This document shows, piece by piece, positions 26,295-34,291 of a stretch of 45,742 nucleotides of DNA. Source of the DNA: Acidimicrobiia bacterium (GTDB taxonomy: Bacteria; Actinomycetota; Acidimicrobiia; Acidimicrobiales; VFJN01); assembly GCA_009694375.1 (NCBI GenBank), contig SHVB01000008.1:1-45742 (forward strand), given 5' to 3'. Below the pieces are notes generated by a model that saw nothing but the letters and a program-made list of their open reading frames with translations, was not told where the DNA came from and searched no databases. Both the position numbers and the translations under genes were made by a program. Within the stretch, counting starts at the first letter, position 1. Each line of letters opens with the position of its first letter.

Positions 26295-26330
26295 ACGAGG
26301 CCGATCGGTTGGTGCCCGGCCAGGGCGGCT
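26295..26330. repeat. Direct repeat, copy B (relic of rel 3' end)
   Basis: This matches 24001-24036 at 32 of 36 positions. Read in the corresponding frame it encodes DEADRLVPGQGG followed by TAG, against YEAYRVVPGQGG followed by TGA in rel. The similarity stops on both sides, so it is not a longer rel duplication. Confidence 0.75.
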
Positions 26331-26557
26331 AGCGCAGCAGCGGGTCCTGACCTGGGCGTATTTGCGGCAGGGGCCCGAGGGCATCCGGGTACAACGGGCG
26401 TCGATACTCATCAGTAAATGGGGGCGTAGAGCGGGTTATTGGCCGACGGCGTCCGCTCGCTGTTTGAGCGCAATAGGACGCGATTTCTCGCGTCGAATGC
26501 GGTAACGTCCAACCTGGGTGGCGCCGCGTCGGTGCCGACACCCCGATCGGACTCGAC

Positions 26558-28612
26558 GTGACCGCTATCGCTAGTGACGTGGAGGGGTCGCGCGTGGAGG
26601 GGTCGCGCGTGGCGGGGTATCGGCCATTCTTGGATGGGTTGCGAGCGGTGGCGGTGTACCTCGTGGTCGTGTTCCACTCGGGGAGCGAGTCATTCACCGG
26701 CGGCTACGTGGGTGTGGACGTTTTCTTTGTGCTCTCGGGGTTTCTGGTCACTCAACTGTTACTACGAGACCTCGAAGGGGGCGGGTCGATCTCGCTAGCC
26801 CGGTTCTACTCACGACGGTTCCGTCGCCTGTTGCCCGCCGCCTTCGTGGTCCTCGTCGTCACCGCGTTGGTGTACTCCGCGCTGGCGTCACCCATCGAGG
26901 TCACCCAATCCGTCGACGGCTTCCGGGCATCGTTTCTCTACTACGCAAACTGGGAGTTCATCGCCCAGTCGTCGGACTACTTCGGGGCCGACATCAACGC
27001 CAACCCCGTACTGCAGTTCTGGTCACTGGCTGTCGAGGAGCAGTTCTACCTCCTGTGGCCTCTGCTCCTCGGCGGCTTGTTCGCGATCTCGGTCCGGTTT
27101 CGCTCCCGTCAGTGGCTGATGATCCGAGTGGTGGTCCTGGGCGGGGCGGTCGCTTCGTTGCTGTGGGCGTTGTCCCTCAGGACAGCGAACCCGAATCGCG
27201 CGTACTACGGCACCGACGCCCGTGCCTACCAGCTGCTGGCCGGTGCTCTCCTCGCCCTCACTCCCGGCCTCATCACCAGCCTCGCCGGCTTCACCCGCAC
27301 CGCCAGGGTCGTTGCCGCTACGTCCATCGCAGCTCTCGTTGTCGTCGCGTCGAGCTGGGTCCAGCTCAACGCCATCGAGCGAGGTGTCGCCGCCACCATC
27401 ATCACCGTCGCCCTCCTCATCACCCTCGAGATCGCCCAGGGCGGACTAGCCCAGCGCACGCTGTCCCTGGCACCGGTCGTATATCTCGGGAAGATCTCCT
27501 ACGGCACGTACCTGTGGCATTGGCCCGTCATCCTGGTCATGGCCCGCACGTCCAACCTCAGCCCCCTCAGCACCGTCGCCCTCACTGTGCTCATCGCCAC
27601 TGGCCTCGCCTCCCTCAGCTACCAGATCCTGGAATATCCCGTCCGCGTCTCCACCCTCCTCGACCGGTACCGCATCCCGGTTATCGCCTCCGGCCTTGCT
27701 ATCAGTGCCGTCTCGGGCCTTTTGGTCGTTCCCCGGATTCTCGAGACCGCGGTTCCGTCATCCGAGGGGACGGTGGTGGCCGAGGTGCGGGGGGGGACGC
27801 CCGTTCCCGACGGGGTGGAGGCCGCATACGCCGATTACTTCAACTTCAACCGTTGCTCACCGGGGAGGGGCGTGTCCTGCGTACTCGTGGAGGGTGAGGG
27901 TCCGAAGGTCCTGATCGTGGGCGACAGTCACGCGGGGATGCTCACACCGATGTTGTCTGGGATCGCTGAGCGCCACGGCGCCGAGCTCTCCGTCGGCTTC
28001 CTCTCCTATTGTCCGTGGACTAAGGGGATCCGGTACGCCGGAATTGGCCGAACGTGCTTTGCTGAGCAGCAGACCATGTTCGAGGAAACGATCCCCGAGC
28101 TCGACCCGGACATCGTCGTGCTGGTCCATCGCAGTTATGACGACCCCGCCAACCGGTTGGACGTCGCCGATGTGGATGCCGGCCGACTCGAATTGGGCTC
28201 CGATGAGGCCACCGCCGCCATGCGCAAACGGATCACCGACGTGGTCGACGGCCTCCGGGCTGATGGGCGGCTGGTGGTGATGATCGAGCCGGTGCCGGTG
28301 GCTCCTCGCGATCAGAACCCGGTCACGTGCTTGTCCGGTGCTGAGTTCGTCGAATCGTGCCGCTTCGTCACCCAGACCGAACCCACTCCGGAGGAGCAGA
28401 TCATGCGGGAGGTGGCGAAGGAGGACGCCGGCGTCTGGAGCCTGGATCTGGACTCTCTGGTGTGCCCCTACAAGCCGATTTGTGATCCGGTGGTGCTCGG
28501 CAGGGTGGTTCGGTCCGACGACAACCATCTCACCACGACATTCGCGACGGCGGTGTTGTCCGATGCGGTTGATGAGTTCCTGGTCAACAATGGGGTCCTC
28601 GCCGCCAACTGA
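26558..28612 (+). CDS. OafA/YrhL-type acyltransferase with C-terminal SGNH domain
   Basis: A 684-residue membrane O-acyltransferase. The N-terminal acyltransferase-3 domain has about ten membrane helices (about 30-400) and opens with FLDGLRAVAVYLVVVFH, where Arg29 and His40 fit the catalytic motif; the domain also has FFVLSGFL and FWSLAVEEQFYLLWP. The extracytoplasmic SGNH domain begins with GDSHAG (Ser457) and ends with DDNHLT (Asp654, His657). This fusion transfers acyl groups, commonly acetyl, to surface polysaccharides or peptidoglycan. The GTG at 26558 gives an N-terminus with a tandem VEGSR repeat; a later start near residue 19 is also possible. It is convergent with the methyltransferase gene. 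Confidence 0.9.
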   Translation: MTAIASDVEGSRVEGSRVAGYRPFLDGLRAVAVYLVVVFHSGSESFTGGYVGVDVFFVLSGFLVTQLLLRDLEGGGSISLARFYSRRFRRLLPAAFVVLVVTALVYSALASPIEVTQSVDGFRASFLYYANWEFIAQSSDYFGADINANPVLQFWSLAVEEQFYLLWPLLLGGLFAISVRFRSRQWLMIRVVVLGGAVASLLWALSLRTANPNRAYYGTDARAYQLLAGALLALTPGLITSLAGFTRTARVVAATSIAALVVVASSWVQLNAIERGVAATIITVALLITLEIAQGGLAQRTLSLAPVVYLGKISYGTYLWHWPVILVMARTSNLSPLSTVALTVLIATGLASLSYQILEYPVRVSTLLDRYRIPVIASGLAISAVSGLLVVPRILETAVPSSEGTVVAEVRGGTPVPDGVEAAYADYFNFNRCSPGRGVSCVLVEGEGPKVLIVGDSHAGMLTPMLSGIAERHGAELSVGFLSYCPWTKGIRYAGIGRTCFAEQQTMFEETIPELDPDIVVLVHRSYDDPANRLDVADVDAGRLELGSDEATAAMRKRITDVVDGLRADGRLVVMIEPVPVAPRDQNPVTCLSGAEFVESCRFVTQTEPTPEEQIMREVAKEDAGVWSLDLDSLVCPYKPICDPVVLGRVVRSDDNHLTTTFATAVLSDAVDEFLVNNGVLAAN
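26579..26608. repeat. 15-bp tandem repeat in the acyltransferase 5' end
   Basis: Two perfect copies of GTGGAGGGGTCGCGC, each encoding VEGSR, are followed by a partial third (GTGGCGGGG). The repeat lies before the first membrane helix. Confidence 0.8.
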
Positions 28613-28643
28613 GGGTGGGAGGGAACTCCTCGCGCTGATGGTC

Positions 28644-28665
28644 CCGCCGGCATCGCGGCCGGCGG
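28644..28665. terminator. Possible hairpin between convergent genes
   Basis: CCGCCGG at 28644-28650 pairs with CCGGCGG at 28659-28665 around an 8-nt loop. It sits between the convergent ends of the acyltransferase and methyltransferase genes and could stop transcription from either side. No T tract follows. Confidence 0.35.
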
Positions 28666-28680
28666 CGGAGGCGTGTCGCC

Positions 28681-29403
28681 CTACGACGCCCGGATGGCCC
28701 GCACGAGCAGCACGCGGGGGATGGTGGCCGCTTCGGGAAAGTCCCAATGCGCTGCGGTAAGGCGCGGTGGTGGTGGTGTCTCGTCCATGTCGTCGATGAG
28801 GAGTCCGGCCCGCCCCATGGCCCGCACGTAACGGCTGAGAGGACGATGGACGAAGAGCAGTTCGACCCCCGGGGCGGCTTCGTGGAAGGCCCGCTCCTCC
28901 TCCAGGTAGGCCCCGATTCGCCAATAGCGCTGGTTGAGGACGCGATCGTCGACCCAGCCCGCCCCCGGTGTTTGCAGGAAAGGATGGGCGAGAACCAACA
29001 CGAAGCGCCCCCCCGGCTCCAGGACGCGGGCCACCTCCTGGAGGGCTACCTCGAAGTCCTCCACATGCTCGAGGGCGGCGCAGAGCACCACGGTGTCGAA
29101 GGCCGCGTCGCCACAGGGGAGGGCTTCGGCGCGCCCCCGGAGGTACCGCGGCCCCCCGGCGCGCCCAGAGGCGGCGGTGATTTGCGCCGCAGTGGGATCC
29201 AGGCCCACGACCTGAGCACCCGAAGCCGCCAGTTGCCGCGCCACCTGCCCCTCCCCGCAGCCGATGTCGAGCACCCGTCGGGCACCGGCCGCGTGGTAGG
29301 CCACCAGGGGGAGGATGTGGTCCTCGTATTCGGGGTCGGCCCCCTGGGAATAGTGCCGCTGCCACCACGCCGCGTGCCGTTCCCATTGTGTTTCGTTCTT
29401 CAC
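28681..29403 (-). CDS. Class I SAM-dependent methyltransferase
   Basis: A 240-residue methyltransferase of the Methyltransf_11 type. Motif I VLDIGCGEG is at residues 44-52, the acidic residue that binds the SAM ribose is Asp69 (VVGLDP), and a motif II/III region follows (FDTVVLCAALEHVEDFEVAL, then VARVLEPGGRFVLVLAHP). The substrate is not predictable; similar proteins methylate small molecules or lipids. The GTG at 29403 is preceded by GAGAGG. It is divergent from the DUF6325 gene, with 107 nt between them that must hold both promoters, though no strong boxes are evident. Confidence 0.85.
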   Translation of the reverse strand: MKNETQWERHAAWWQRHYSQGADPEYEDHILPLVAYHAAGARRVLDIGCGEGQVARQLAASGAQVVGLDPTAAQITAASGRAGGPRYLRGRAEALPCGDAAFDTVVLCAALEHVEDFEVALQEVARVLEPGGRFVLVLAHPFLQTPGAGWVDDRVLNQRYWRIGAYLEEERAFHEAAPGVELLFVHRPLSRYVRAMGRAGLLIDDMDETPPPPRLTAAHWDFPEAATIPRVLLVRAIRAS

Positions 29404-29510
29404 CGGATGAGGCCTCTCGACTCCCTATTGCGGGACGGACCTTAGTTATGACACGGTGGAAGATCGATTGCTCCCCGTTAACAACGTGACGAGAAAGAGT
29501 GGCACAGCAC

Positions 29511-29921
29511 ATGGGACCAGTACAGATCTTGGTAGTTAGTTTTCCCGGCAACGAGTTCAACGGCGACGTTGTCCCGTCCGTCGCCGAACTCCTCGAATCA
29601 GGCCTGATCCGGTTGATCGACCTCGTGTTCCTCACTAAGGACAGGGAGGGCAACGTCGTGGCGTTGGAAATGTCCGATATTGACGATGCCGTAGGGGCAG
29701 CCTTCGGAGCGCACATCGACCAGCCGAGCGGATTGATCGCTGAGGAAGACATCGATGACCTCGCGGAAGACCTCGAGTTGGAATCCTCGGCCGTGATTCT
29801 GCTGTTTGAGCATGTGTGGGCCACCCGATTCCGAGATGCGGTGGTGAACTCGGGCGGCGAGATCGTCTCCTCCATCCCGATCCCCCTCGAGGTCATCGAG
29901 GAGGTTCTCGCCGCTAGTTGA
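29511..29921 (+). CDS. DUF6325-like small protein
   Basis: A 136-residue acidic protein opening GPVQILVVSFPGNEFNGD and continuing with a helix and strand pattern (LLESGLIRLIDLVFLTKD, then VILLFEHVWATRFRDAV). This matches my recollection of DUF6325 proteins of actinobacteria, whose function is unknown. There is no membrane segment. The ATG at 29511 is preferred to the GTG at 29499, because the ribosome site GAGAAAGAG (29491-29499) is well placed for the ATG but overlaps the GTG. A SHOCT protein follows after 63 nt. Similar pairs of a small acidic protein and a SHOCT protein recur in actinobacteria, which suggests linked function. Confidence 0.6.
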   Translation: MGPVQILVVSFPGNEFNGDVVPSVAELLESGLIRLIDLVFLTKDREGNVVALEMSDIDDAVGAAFGAHIDQPSGLIAEEDIDDLAEDLELESSAVILLFEHVWATRFRDAVVNSGGEIVSSIPIPLEVIEEVLAAS

Positions 29922-29949
29922 TTCCATCCCTCCCACCTGATTCCATCCC
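29919..29949. repeat. Spaced 12-bp direct repeat
   Basis: TGATTCCATCCC occurs at 29919-29930 and again at 29938-29949, a 19-nt period, between the DUF6325 and SHOCT genes. It may be a protein-binding site on the DNA or RNA, or a recent small duplication. Confidence 0.65.
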
Positions 29950-29984
29950 ACTTACGAACCCGACGAGAGACCTGAGGAAAGAAC

Positions 29985-30260
29985 ATGATGAGACGAGGAC
30001 GCCCCATTATGCGGACGGCCATGATCGTAGGCACCGCTACCGCCGTGTCCGGCAGCGTGTCCCACCGCCAGCAGAAGAAGTACGCGGCGCAGGAGGCCCA
30101 AGCCGCCCCCGCCGCCGCTCCCGTGGCCGCACCAGAGGCGGCGGCCGACGAGGAGCACGACAGCATCGCCGAGTTGACCCAACTGGCGCAACTGCATTCG
30201 CAAGGCATCCTGACCGACGAGGAGTTTGCCGCCAAGAAGGCCAAAATTCTCGGCATCTGA
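29985..30260 (+). CDS. SHOCT domain protein
   Basis: A 91-residue protein. A short basic N-terminus and a weakly hydrophobic stretch (about 9-25) precede an Ala/Pro-rich linker (about 35-55). The C-terminal SHOCT domain (about 58-91) reads IAELTQLAQLHSQGILTDEE, then FAAKKAKILG. SHOCT is a short C-terminal oligomerisation-type motif found on many otherwise unrelated proteins; it does not define an activity. The ATG at 29985 has GAGGAAAG just upstream. The monooxygenase gene begins 3 nt after the stop, so the two are almost certainly on one message. Confidence 0.85.
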   Translation: MMRRGRPIMRTAMIVGTATAVSGSVSHRQQKKYAAQEAQAAPAAAPVAAPEAAADEEHDSIAELTQLAQLHSQGILTDEEFAAKKAKILGI

Positions 30261-30263
30261 GCG

Positions 30264-31748
30264 ATGTCAGAGCACAGCGAAGTGGGTGTCGAGCACGTGG
30301 ATGTGCTGGTGGTCGGCGCCGGAATCTCCGGGATCGGTGCCGGTTGCCATCTCATCCAACAGCGTCCGGATGCGCAGTTTCTGATCCTGGAGGCGATGGA
30401 CGACTTCGGGGGAACCTGGCAGACCCATCGCTACCCGGGCGCCCGCTCCGATAGCGACCTCTTTACCTTCGGATACCGTTTCAAACCCTGGACCGGCGCC
30501 CCCATCGCCACGGCTGAGCAGATCCTGACCTACCTCGCTGAGGTGATCGAGGAGCACAAACTCGAGTCGCGTCTTCGCTACCAGCACGAGATTCGCACGG
30601 CCCGCTGGTCGAGTGAGCAGCAGCGCTGGACCCTCGAAGTGATCCGAAGAGATACGGGCGAATCCCTGGTGTTCACCGCAGGGTTTCTGTGGATGTGCCA
30701 GGGCTATTACCGCCACGCCGAGGGTTACACCCCTACCTGGGACGGGATGGAGCGCTTCGGCGGGGCGATCGTCCACCCTCAAAACTGGCCGGCGGAACTG
30801 GACTACGCCGACAAGCGGGTGGTGGTGATCGGCTCAGGGGCAACCGCCGCCACGCTGATTCCCGCCATGGCCCCCGCCTGCGAGCACATCACGATGCTGC
30901 AGCGATCGCCGACGTTCTTCTTCACCGGTGCCAACGTGAACGAGCTGGCCGACACGTTGCGCGAACTCGACATCCCCGCCGAGTGGATCCACGAGATTGT
31001 GCGGCGCAAGATCCTCCTCGACCAAGGGCAGATCGCCGCCATGGCCCTGGAGTTTCCCGATCTCGTGCGGGAGGGGTTGCTGGCGGGAATCCGGGAGATC
31101 TTGGGCCCCGACTTCGACATCGACCGACACTTCAACCCTGGCTACCGACCCTGGCAGCAGCGTATTGCCTTTGTGCCCGATGGGGATCTCTTTGAGGGGA
31201 TCAAGCGGGGGGCGGCCTCGGTGGTTACCGATGAGATCAAATCGTTCACGGAGACCGGCATCGAGTTGGAGTCGGGGGCGCACCTCGACGCCGACATCAT
31301 CATTACCGCCACCGGGTTCCATCTGAACGTGCTCGGCGATATCGCATTCGAGATCGATGGCACCCCGCTGGACTTCGCCGACACGGTGACCTACCGCGGC
31401 ATGATGTTCACCGGTGTTCCCAACCTGGTGTGGGTCTTCGGCTACTTCCGAGCCAGTTGGACACTGCGGGTGGACCTGATCGGCGACTTCGTCGCTCGCT
31501 TGCTGGCGCACATGGATGCCCGGGGCGCCGCCACGGTCACCCCCGCGCTACGCCCCGAAGACCACGGCATGCCACTACTGCCGTGGGTGGAGCCGGAGAA
31601 CTTCAACCCGGGCTATCTCACCCGGGGCCTGCACCTCCTGCCCCACCAGGGCGACCACGACCCGTGGCGCCACACCCAGGACTACTGGAGCGACAAGACC
31701 GATCTCCCCGCCGCTGATCTCGACGACGGGGCGTTGGGGTATCGCTGA
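30264..31748 (+). CDS. Baeyer-Villiger-type flavin monooxygenase
   Basis: A 494-residue NADPH- and FAD-dependent monooxygenase. The FAD Rossmann motif GAGISG is at residues 18-23, the GGTW with YPGARSD region at 49-63, and the NADPH motif GSGATA at 190-195. The Baeyer-Villiger fingerprint FxGxxxHxxxWP is matched exactly at 165-176. A late ATG motif (TATGFHLN) is present. Such enzymes insert oxygen next to a ketone to give an ester or lactone; N- or S-oxidation is also known. The substrate is unknown. It starts 3 nt after the SHOCT gene and is convergent with the oligopeptidase gene. Confidence 0.9.
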   Translation: MSEHSEVGVEHVDVLVVGAGISGIGAGCHLIQQRPDAQFLILEAMDDFGGTWQTHRYPGARSDSDLFTFGYRFKPWTGAPIATAEQILTYLAEVIEEHKLESRLRYQHEIRTARWSSEQQRWTLEVIRRDTGESLVFTAGFLWMCQGYYRHAEGYTPTWDGMERFGGAIVHPQNWPAELDYADKRVVVIGSGATAATLIPAMAPACEHITMLQRSPTFFFTGANVNELADTLRELDIPAEWIHEIVRRKILLDQGQIAAMALEFPDLVREGLLAGIREILGPDFDIDRHFNPGYRPWQQRIAFVPDGDLFEGIKRGAASVVTDEIKSFTETGIELESGAHLDADIIITATGFHLNVLGDIAFEIDGTPLDFADTVTYRGMMFTGVPNLVWVFGYFRASWTLRVDLIGDFVARLLAHMDARGAATVTPALRPEDHGMPLLPWVEPENFNPGYLTRGLHLLPHQGDHDPWRHTQDYWSDKTDLPAADLDDGALGYR

Positions 31749-31769
31749 GGGCACCGCTCCGGAGGGTGG

Positions 31770-33872
31770 TCAGGAGGCGGGCGACCCCAGCCCCAGGGCA
31801 TCCAGGATGAAGGCGAACACGAAGGCCTCGTCCTTCCAGGCGTCATAACGTCCTGAGGGACCCTGATGGCCGGCCTGCATTTCGGTTTTTAGGTAGACCG
31901 CCTTCCCGCTGGTGGTGTTGGACCGCAGCGCCTGAACCCATTTAGCCGGTTCCCAGTACGCCACCCGCGGGTCGTTGAGGCCCGCGGTGGCCAAGATGGT
32001 GGGATAGGCCTGCGGGGTCACGTTGTCGTAGGGGCTGTAGGACTTCATGTAGGCATACACGTCGGCGTCGGTCACCGGGTTGCCCCACTCTTCCCATTCG
32101 GTCACGGTAAGCGGGAGGGTCTCATCCAGGATGGTGGTGAGGGCGTCCACGAAGGGAACCTCGGCCACCACCGCGGCAAACAGGTCGGGACGCTCGTTGG
32201 TGATGGCGCCCATGAGTAGGCCACCGGCAGACGCCCCGCGGGCCACCATGCCGGCGGGGGAGGTGAAGCCCTCGGCCACGAGGTGCTCGGCACAGGCGAT
32301 GAAGTCGCTGAAGGTGTGGCGCTTGTGGAGGAGTTTCCCTTGCTCATACCAGGGTCGACCCATCTCTCCGCCGCCGCGCACATGAGCGATGGCGAACACA
32401 AAGCCTCGATCCAGCAACGACAGTCTGAGGCTGGAGAACCCCGGGTCGATGCAGGCCTCGTAGGAGCCGTAGCCGTAGAGCAAACAGGGAGCAGAGCCAT
32501 CGTGAGCCAGGCCGGCGCGGTGCACATAGGAGACGGGAATTCGGGTGCCGTCTCCGGCGGTAGCCCACAGGCGGCCGGTTTCGTAGGCGTGGGGATCGTG
32601 GCCGCCGAGCACCTCAGTGGTCTTGAGAAGGCGACGTTCACCCGTGTCGAGGTCTTCGTCGAACACGGTGTTGGGCGTCACCAGGGAGGTGTAGACAAAA
32701 CGCAGGGTGCGACTGTGGAACTCGGCGTTGGTGGCGGGGCCGGTGTCGTAGACCTCTTCGGGCATCGCCAGTTCGCGTTCGTCGCCCCCGTAGACCGTCA
32801 CCACGATCCGTCGAACACCTTCGCGCCGCTCATAGCGGACGAGGTGAGCGTCGAAGGCGTTGACCCCCTCCAACTTCACATCGGGACGATGGCCCACCAA
32901 CTCCGTCCAGTGCTCACGACCCGATGCTTCGACCGAGGTGGTCATGAGTTTGAAGTTCACTGCGCCATCGGCGTTGGTAAGCACCACAAAGCGGTCGCCC
33001 TCGGTGGCGCTGGGCGCGTGGGTGGCGTCGTATTCCAGTCCGTGCTCCCGGGGATGCAAGGAACGAGGCGCTGCCGTGGGGTCAGCGGCGGGGATTACCA
33101 GTTCCTCGCTGGTGATCTTGGAACTGGTGGAAATGTGCACCCAGGCTTCGGTAAGGCTCAGCCCCACGGTGACAAAGAAGCGCTCGTCGTTGTCCTCGTA
33201 CACCAACACGTCGTCTTCGGGAGGGGTCCCGAGGGTGTGCCGCCACACCTGAAAGGGGCGCATCGTGTGGTCGGGGCGGACGAAGAAGATGGTGTCGTCG
33301 CCGGCCCATGCCGTTCCGTAGGTGGTGTCCTCGATGATGTCGGGAAGGTCGGTCCCGGTACGCAGATCTCGAATGCGCATGGTGTACAACTCGGACCCAT
33401 CGTGGTCGGTGGCGTAAAGCAGAAGATGCTGCGACGGGGCCAGGTCGTAGGCACCGAGCGCGAAATAGTCGCTCTCACCCGCCAGGGCGTTCATGTCCAA
33501 GAGCACCTCCTCGCCCTCCACCGGATCGTTCTCGGGGCGTTCCGGCGATGGCTCGATGTCGGTGCGGCAGAGAATCGGGTACTGCTGACCTTCCTCGGTT
33601 CGGCTGTAGAACCACTGGCCTCCCTTGCGGAACGGTACCGAGAGGTCGGTCTCTTTGATACGGGCCTTCATCTCGGCGAACAGGTCGGCCTGGAGCGACT
33701 GCGTGTGGGCGAGGCCCTGTTCCACGAAGTTGTTCTCGGCGGCGAGGTGGCTCAACACCTCGGGATCGTCGCGGCCGTCGCTGCGAAGCCAGTACCAGGC
33801 ATCGCGGCGATCGTCGCCGTGGAAGCTGATCGTGTGCGGACGAGGGGGGGCAGACGGCGGGGGAATCGACAT
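31770..33872 (-). CDS. ptrB: Oligopeptidase B (prolyl oligopeptidase family)
   Basis: A 700-residue S9 serine peptidase that cleaves short peptides, in this subfamily usually after Arg or Lys. An N-terminal beta-propeller (about 70-400) gates the alpha/beta-hydrolase catalytic domain. The catalytic residues are Ser548 (GASAGG), Asp634 (LNDPRVAYWEPAKW) and His669 (QAGHQGPSGRYD). E. coli PtrB is about the same length. No signal peptide is seen, so it should be cytosolic. The ATG at 33872 lies 8 nt after a TACGCT box. The gene is divergent from the FKBP gene, with 41 nt between starts. Confidence 0.92.
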   Translation of the reverse strand: MSIPPPSAPPRPHTISFHGDDRRDAWYWLRSDGRDDPEVLSHLAAENNFVEQGLAHTQSLQADLFAEMKARIKETDLSVPFRKGGQWFYSRTEEGQQYPILCRTDIEPSPERPENDPVEGEEVLLDMNALAGESDYFALGAYDLAPSQHLLLYATDHDGSELYTMRIRDLRTGTDLPDIIEDTTYGTAWAGDDTIFFVRPDHTMRPFQVWRHTLGTPPEDDVLVYEDNDERFFVTVGLSLTEAWVHISTSSKITSEELVIPAADPTAAPRSLHPREHGLEYDATHAPSATEGDRFVVLTNADGAVNFKLMTTSVEASGREHWTELVGHRPDVKLEGVNAFDAHLVRYERREGVRRIVVTVYGGDERELAMPEEVYDTGPATNAEFHSRTLRFVYTSLVTPNTVFDEDLDTGERRLLKTTEVLGGHDPHAYETGRLWATAGDGTRIPVSYVHRAGLAHDGSAPCLLYGYGSYEACIDPGFSSLRLSLLDRGFVFAIAHVRGGGEMGRPWYEQGKLLHKRHTFSDFIACAEHLVAEGFTSPAGMVARGASAGGLLMGAITNERPDLFAAVVAEVPFVDALTTILDETLPLTVTEWEEWGNPVTDADVYAYMKSYSPYDNVTPQAYPTILATAGLNDPRVAYWEPAKWVQALRSNTTSGKAVYLKTEMQAGHQGPSGRYDAWKDEAFVFAFILDALGLGSPAS

Positions 33873-33880
33873 GGCGACCG

Positions 33881-33886
33881 AGCGTA
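33881..33886 (-). promoter_or_regulatory. -10 box of a leaderless transcript (ptrB)
   Basis: TACGCT on the minus strand is 8 nt before the ptrB ATG. It lies only 15 nt from the FKBP -10 box on the other strand, so the two promoters must overlap. Confidence 0.5.
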
Positions 33887-33901
33887 GGGGACGGGCACCG
33901 C

Positions 33902-33907
33902 TAGGTT
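33902..33907 (+). promoter_or_regulatory. -10 box of a leaderless transcript (FKBP)
   Basis: TAGGTT lies 6 nt before the FKBP ATG at 33914, back to back with the ptrB promoter. Confidence 0.5.
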
Positions 33908-33913
33908 GAACAG

Positions 33914-34291
33914 ATGCCTGACGACAAGCCCCATGTGTATGTTCCTGCCGGTGAGGCCCCCCCGGCCGAGTTGGTCACCGAAGACCTCGAGGTGGGCGAT
34001 GGTGCCGAAGCCACCGTGGGCTCCCAGGTGGAGGTCCACTACGTGGGGGTGTCGTGGCGCACTCGGAAGCAGTTCGATGCCAGCTGGGATCGCAACGACA
34101 GCTTTTCCTTCGGCCTGGGCGCCGGGCAGGTCATAGCCGGATGGGATGAGGGCGTGGCGGGGATGAAGGTGGGCGGTCGTCGGCGCATCGTGATCCCGCC
34201 GGGGAAGGCCTACGGCCGCCAGGGGGCCGGTGGGGTGATTGGTCCCGACGAGACCCTCGTGTTCGTGGTGGATCTCCTCGGCGTGAGTTAG
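33914..34291 (+). CDS. FKBP-type peptidyl-prolyl isomerase
   Basis: A 125-residue isomerase that speeds cis-trans isomerisation of proline bonds during folding. The FKBP fold spans about residues 20-125: VEVHYVGVSW, FDASWDRNDSFSF, GAGQVIAGWDEGVAGMKVG, RRIVIPPGKAYG and LVFVVDLLGV cover the five main strands. The aromatic pocket residues (Tyr43, Phe54, Asp56, Trp75) look conserved. There is no signal peptide, so it should act in the cytosol. It stands immediately before hisS; in M. tuberculosis a different prolyl isomerase, the cyclophilin PpiB, sits near the same place between rel and hisS. Confidence 0.92.
   Translation: MPDDKPHVYVPAGEAPPAELVTEDLEVGDGAEATVGSQVEVHYVGVSWRTRKQFDASWDRNDSFSFGLGAGQVIAGWDEGVAGMKVGGRRRIVIPPGKAYGRQGAGGVIGPDETLVFVVDLLGVS

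Larger units (their letters stand above)
26037..26557. other. 521-nt intergenic stretch
   Basis: This stretch contains the minus-strand promoter box of the asparagine-synthase-like gene (26044-26049), an unassigned segment to about 26294, direct-repeat copy B (26295-26330), and about 230 nt before the acyltransferase. TAACGT at 26503-26508 could be a plus-strand -10 for the acyltransferase with a leader of about 43 nt. Several short frames cross the stretch, but none resembles a known protein apart from the rel-like end at copy B. No tRNA was recognised. Confidence 0.5.

Noticed and set aside
26117-26332. A 71-codon plus-strand frame ending in the rel-like VPGQGG
   Set aside because: Only its last dozen codons resemble rel. 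The rest shows no family features and there is no ribosome site, so it is noted as a repeat relic rather than a gene.
27857-30355. An 832-codon minus-strand open frame
   Set aside because: It lies over the acyltransferase, methyltransferase, DUF6325 and SHOCT genes in a different frame. Its translation is low-complexity and matches no family; long shadow frames are expected at this GC content.
32283-33887. A 534-codon plus-strand open frame opposite ptrB
   Set aside because: It is fully antisense to oligopeptidase B, which has a complete catalytic triad and normal length. The translation is Gly/His/Val-rich without recognisable motifs.
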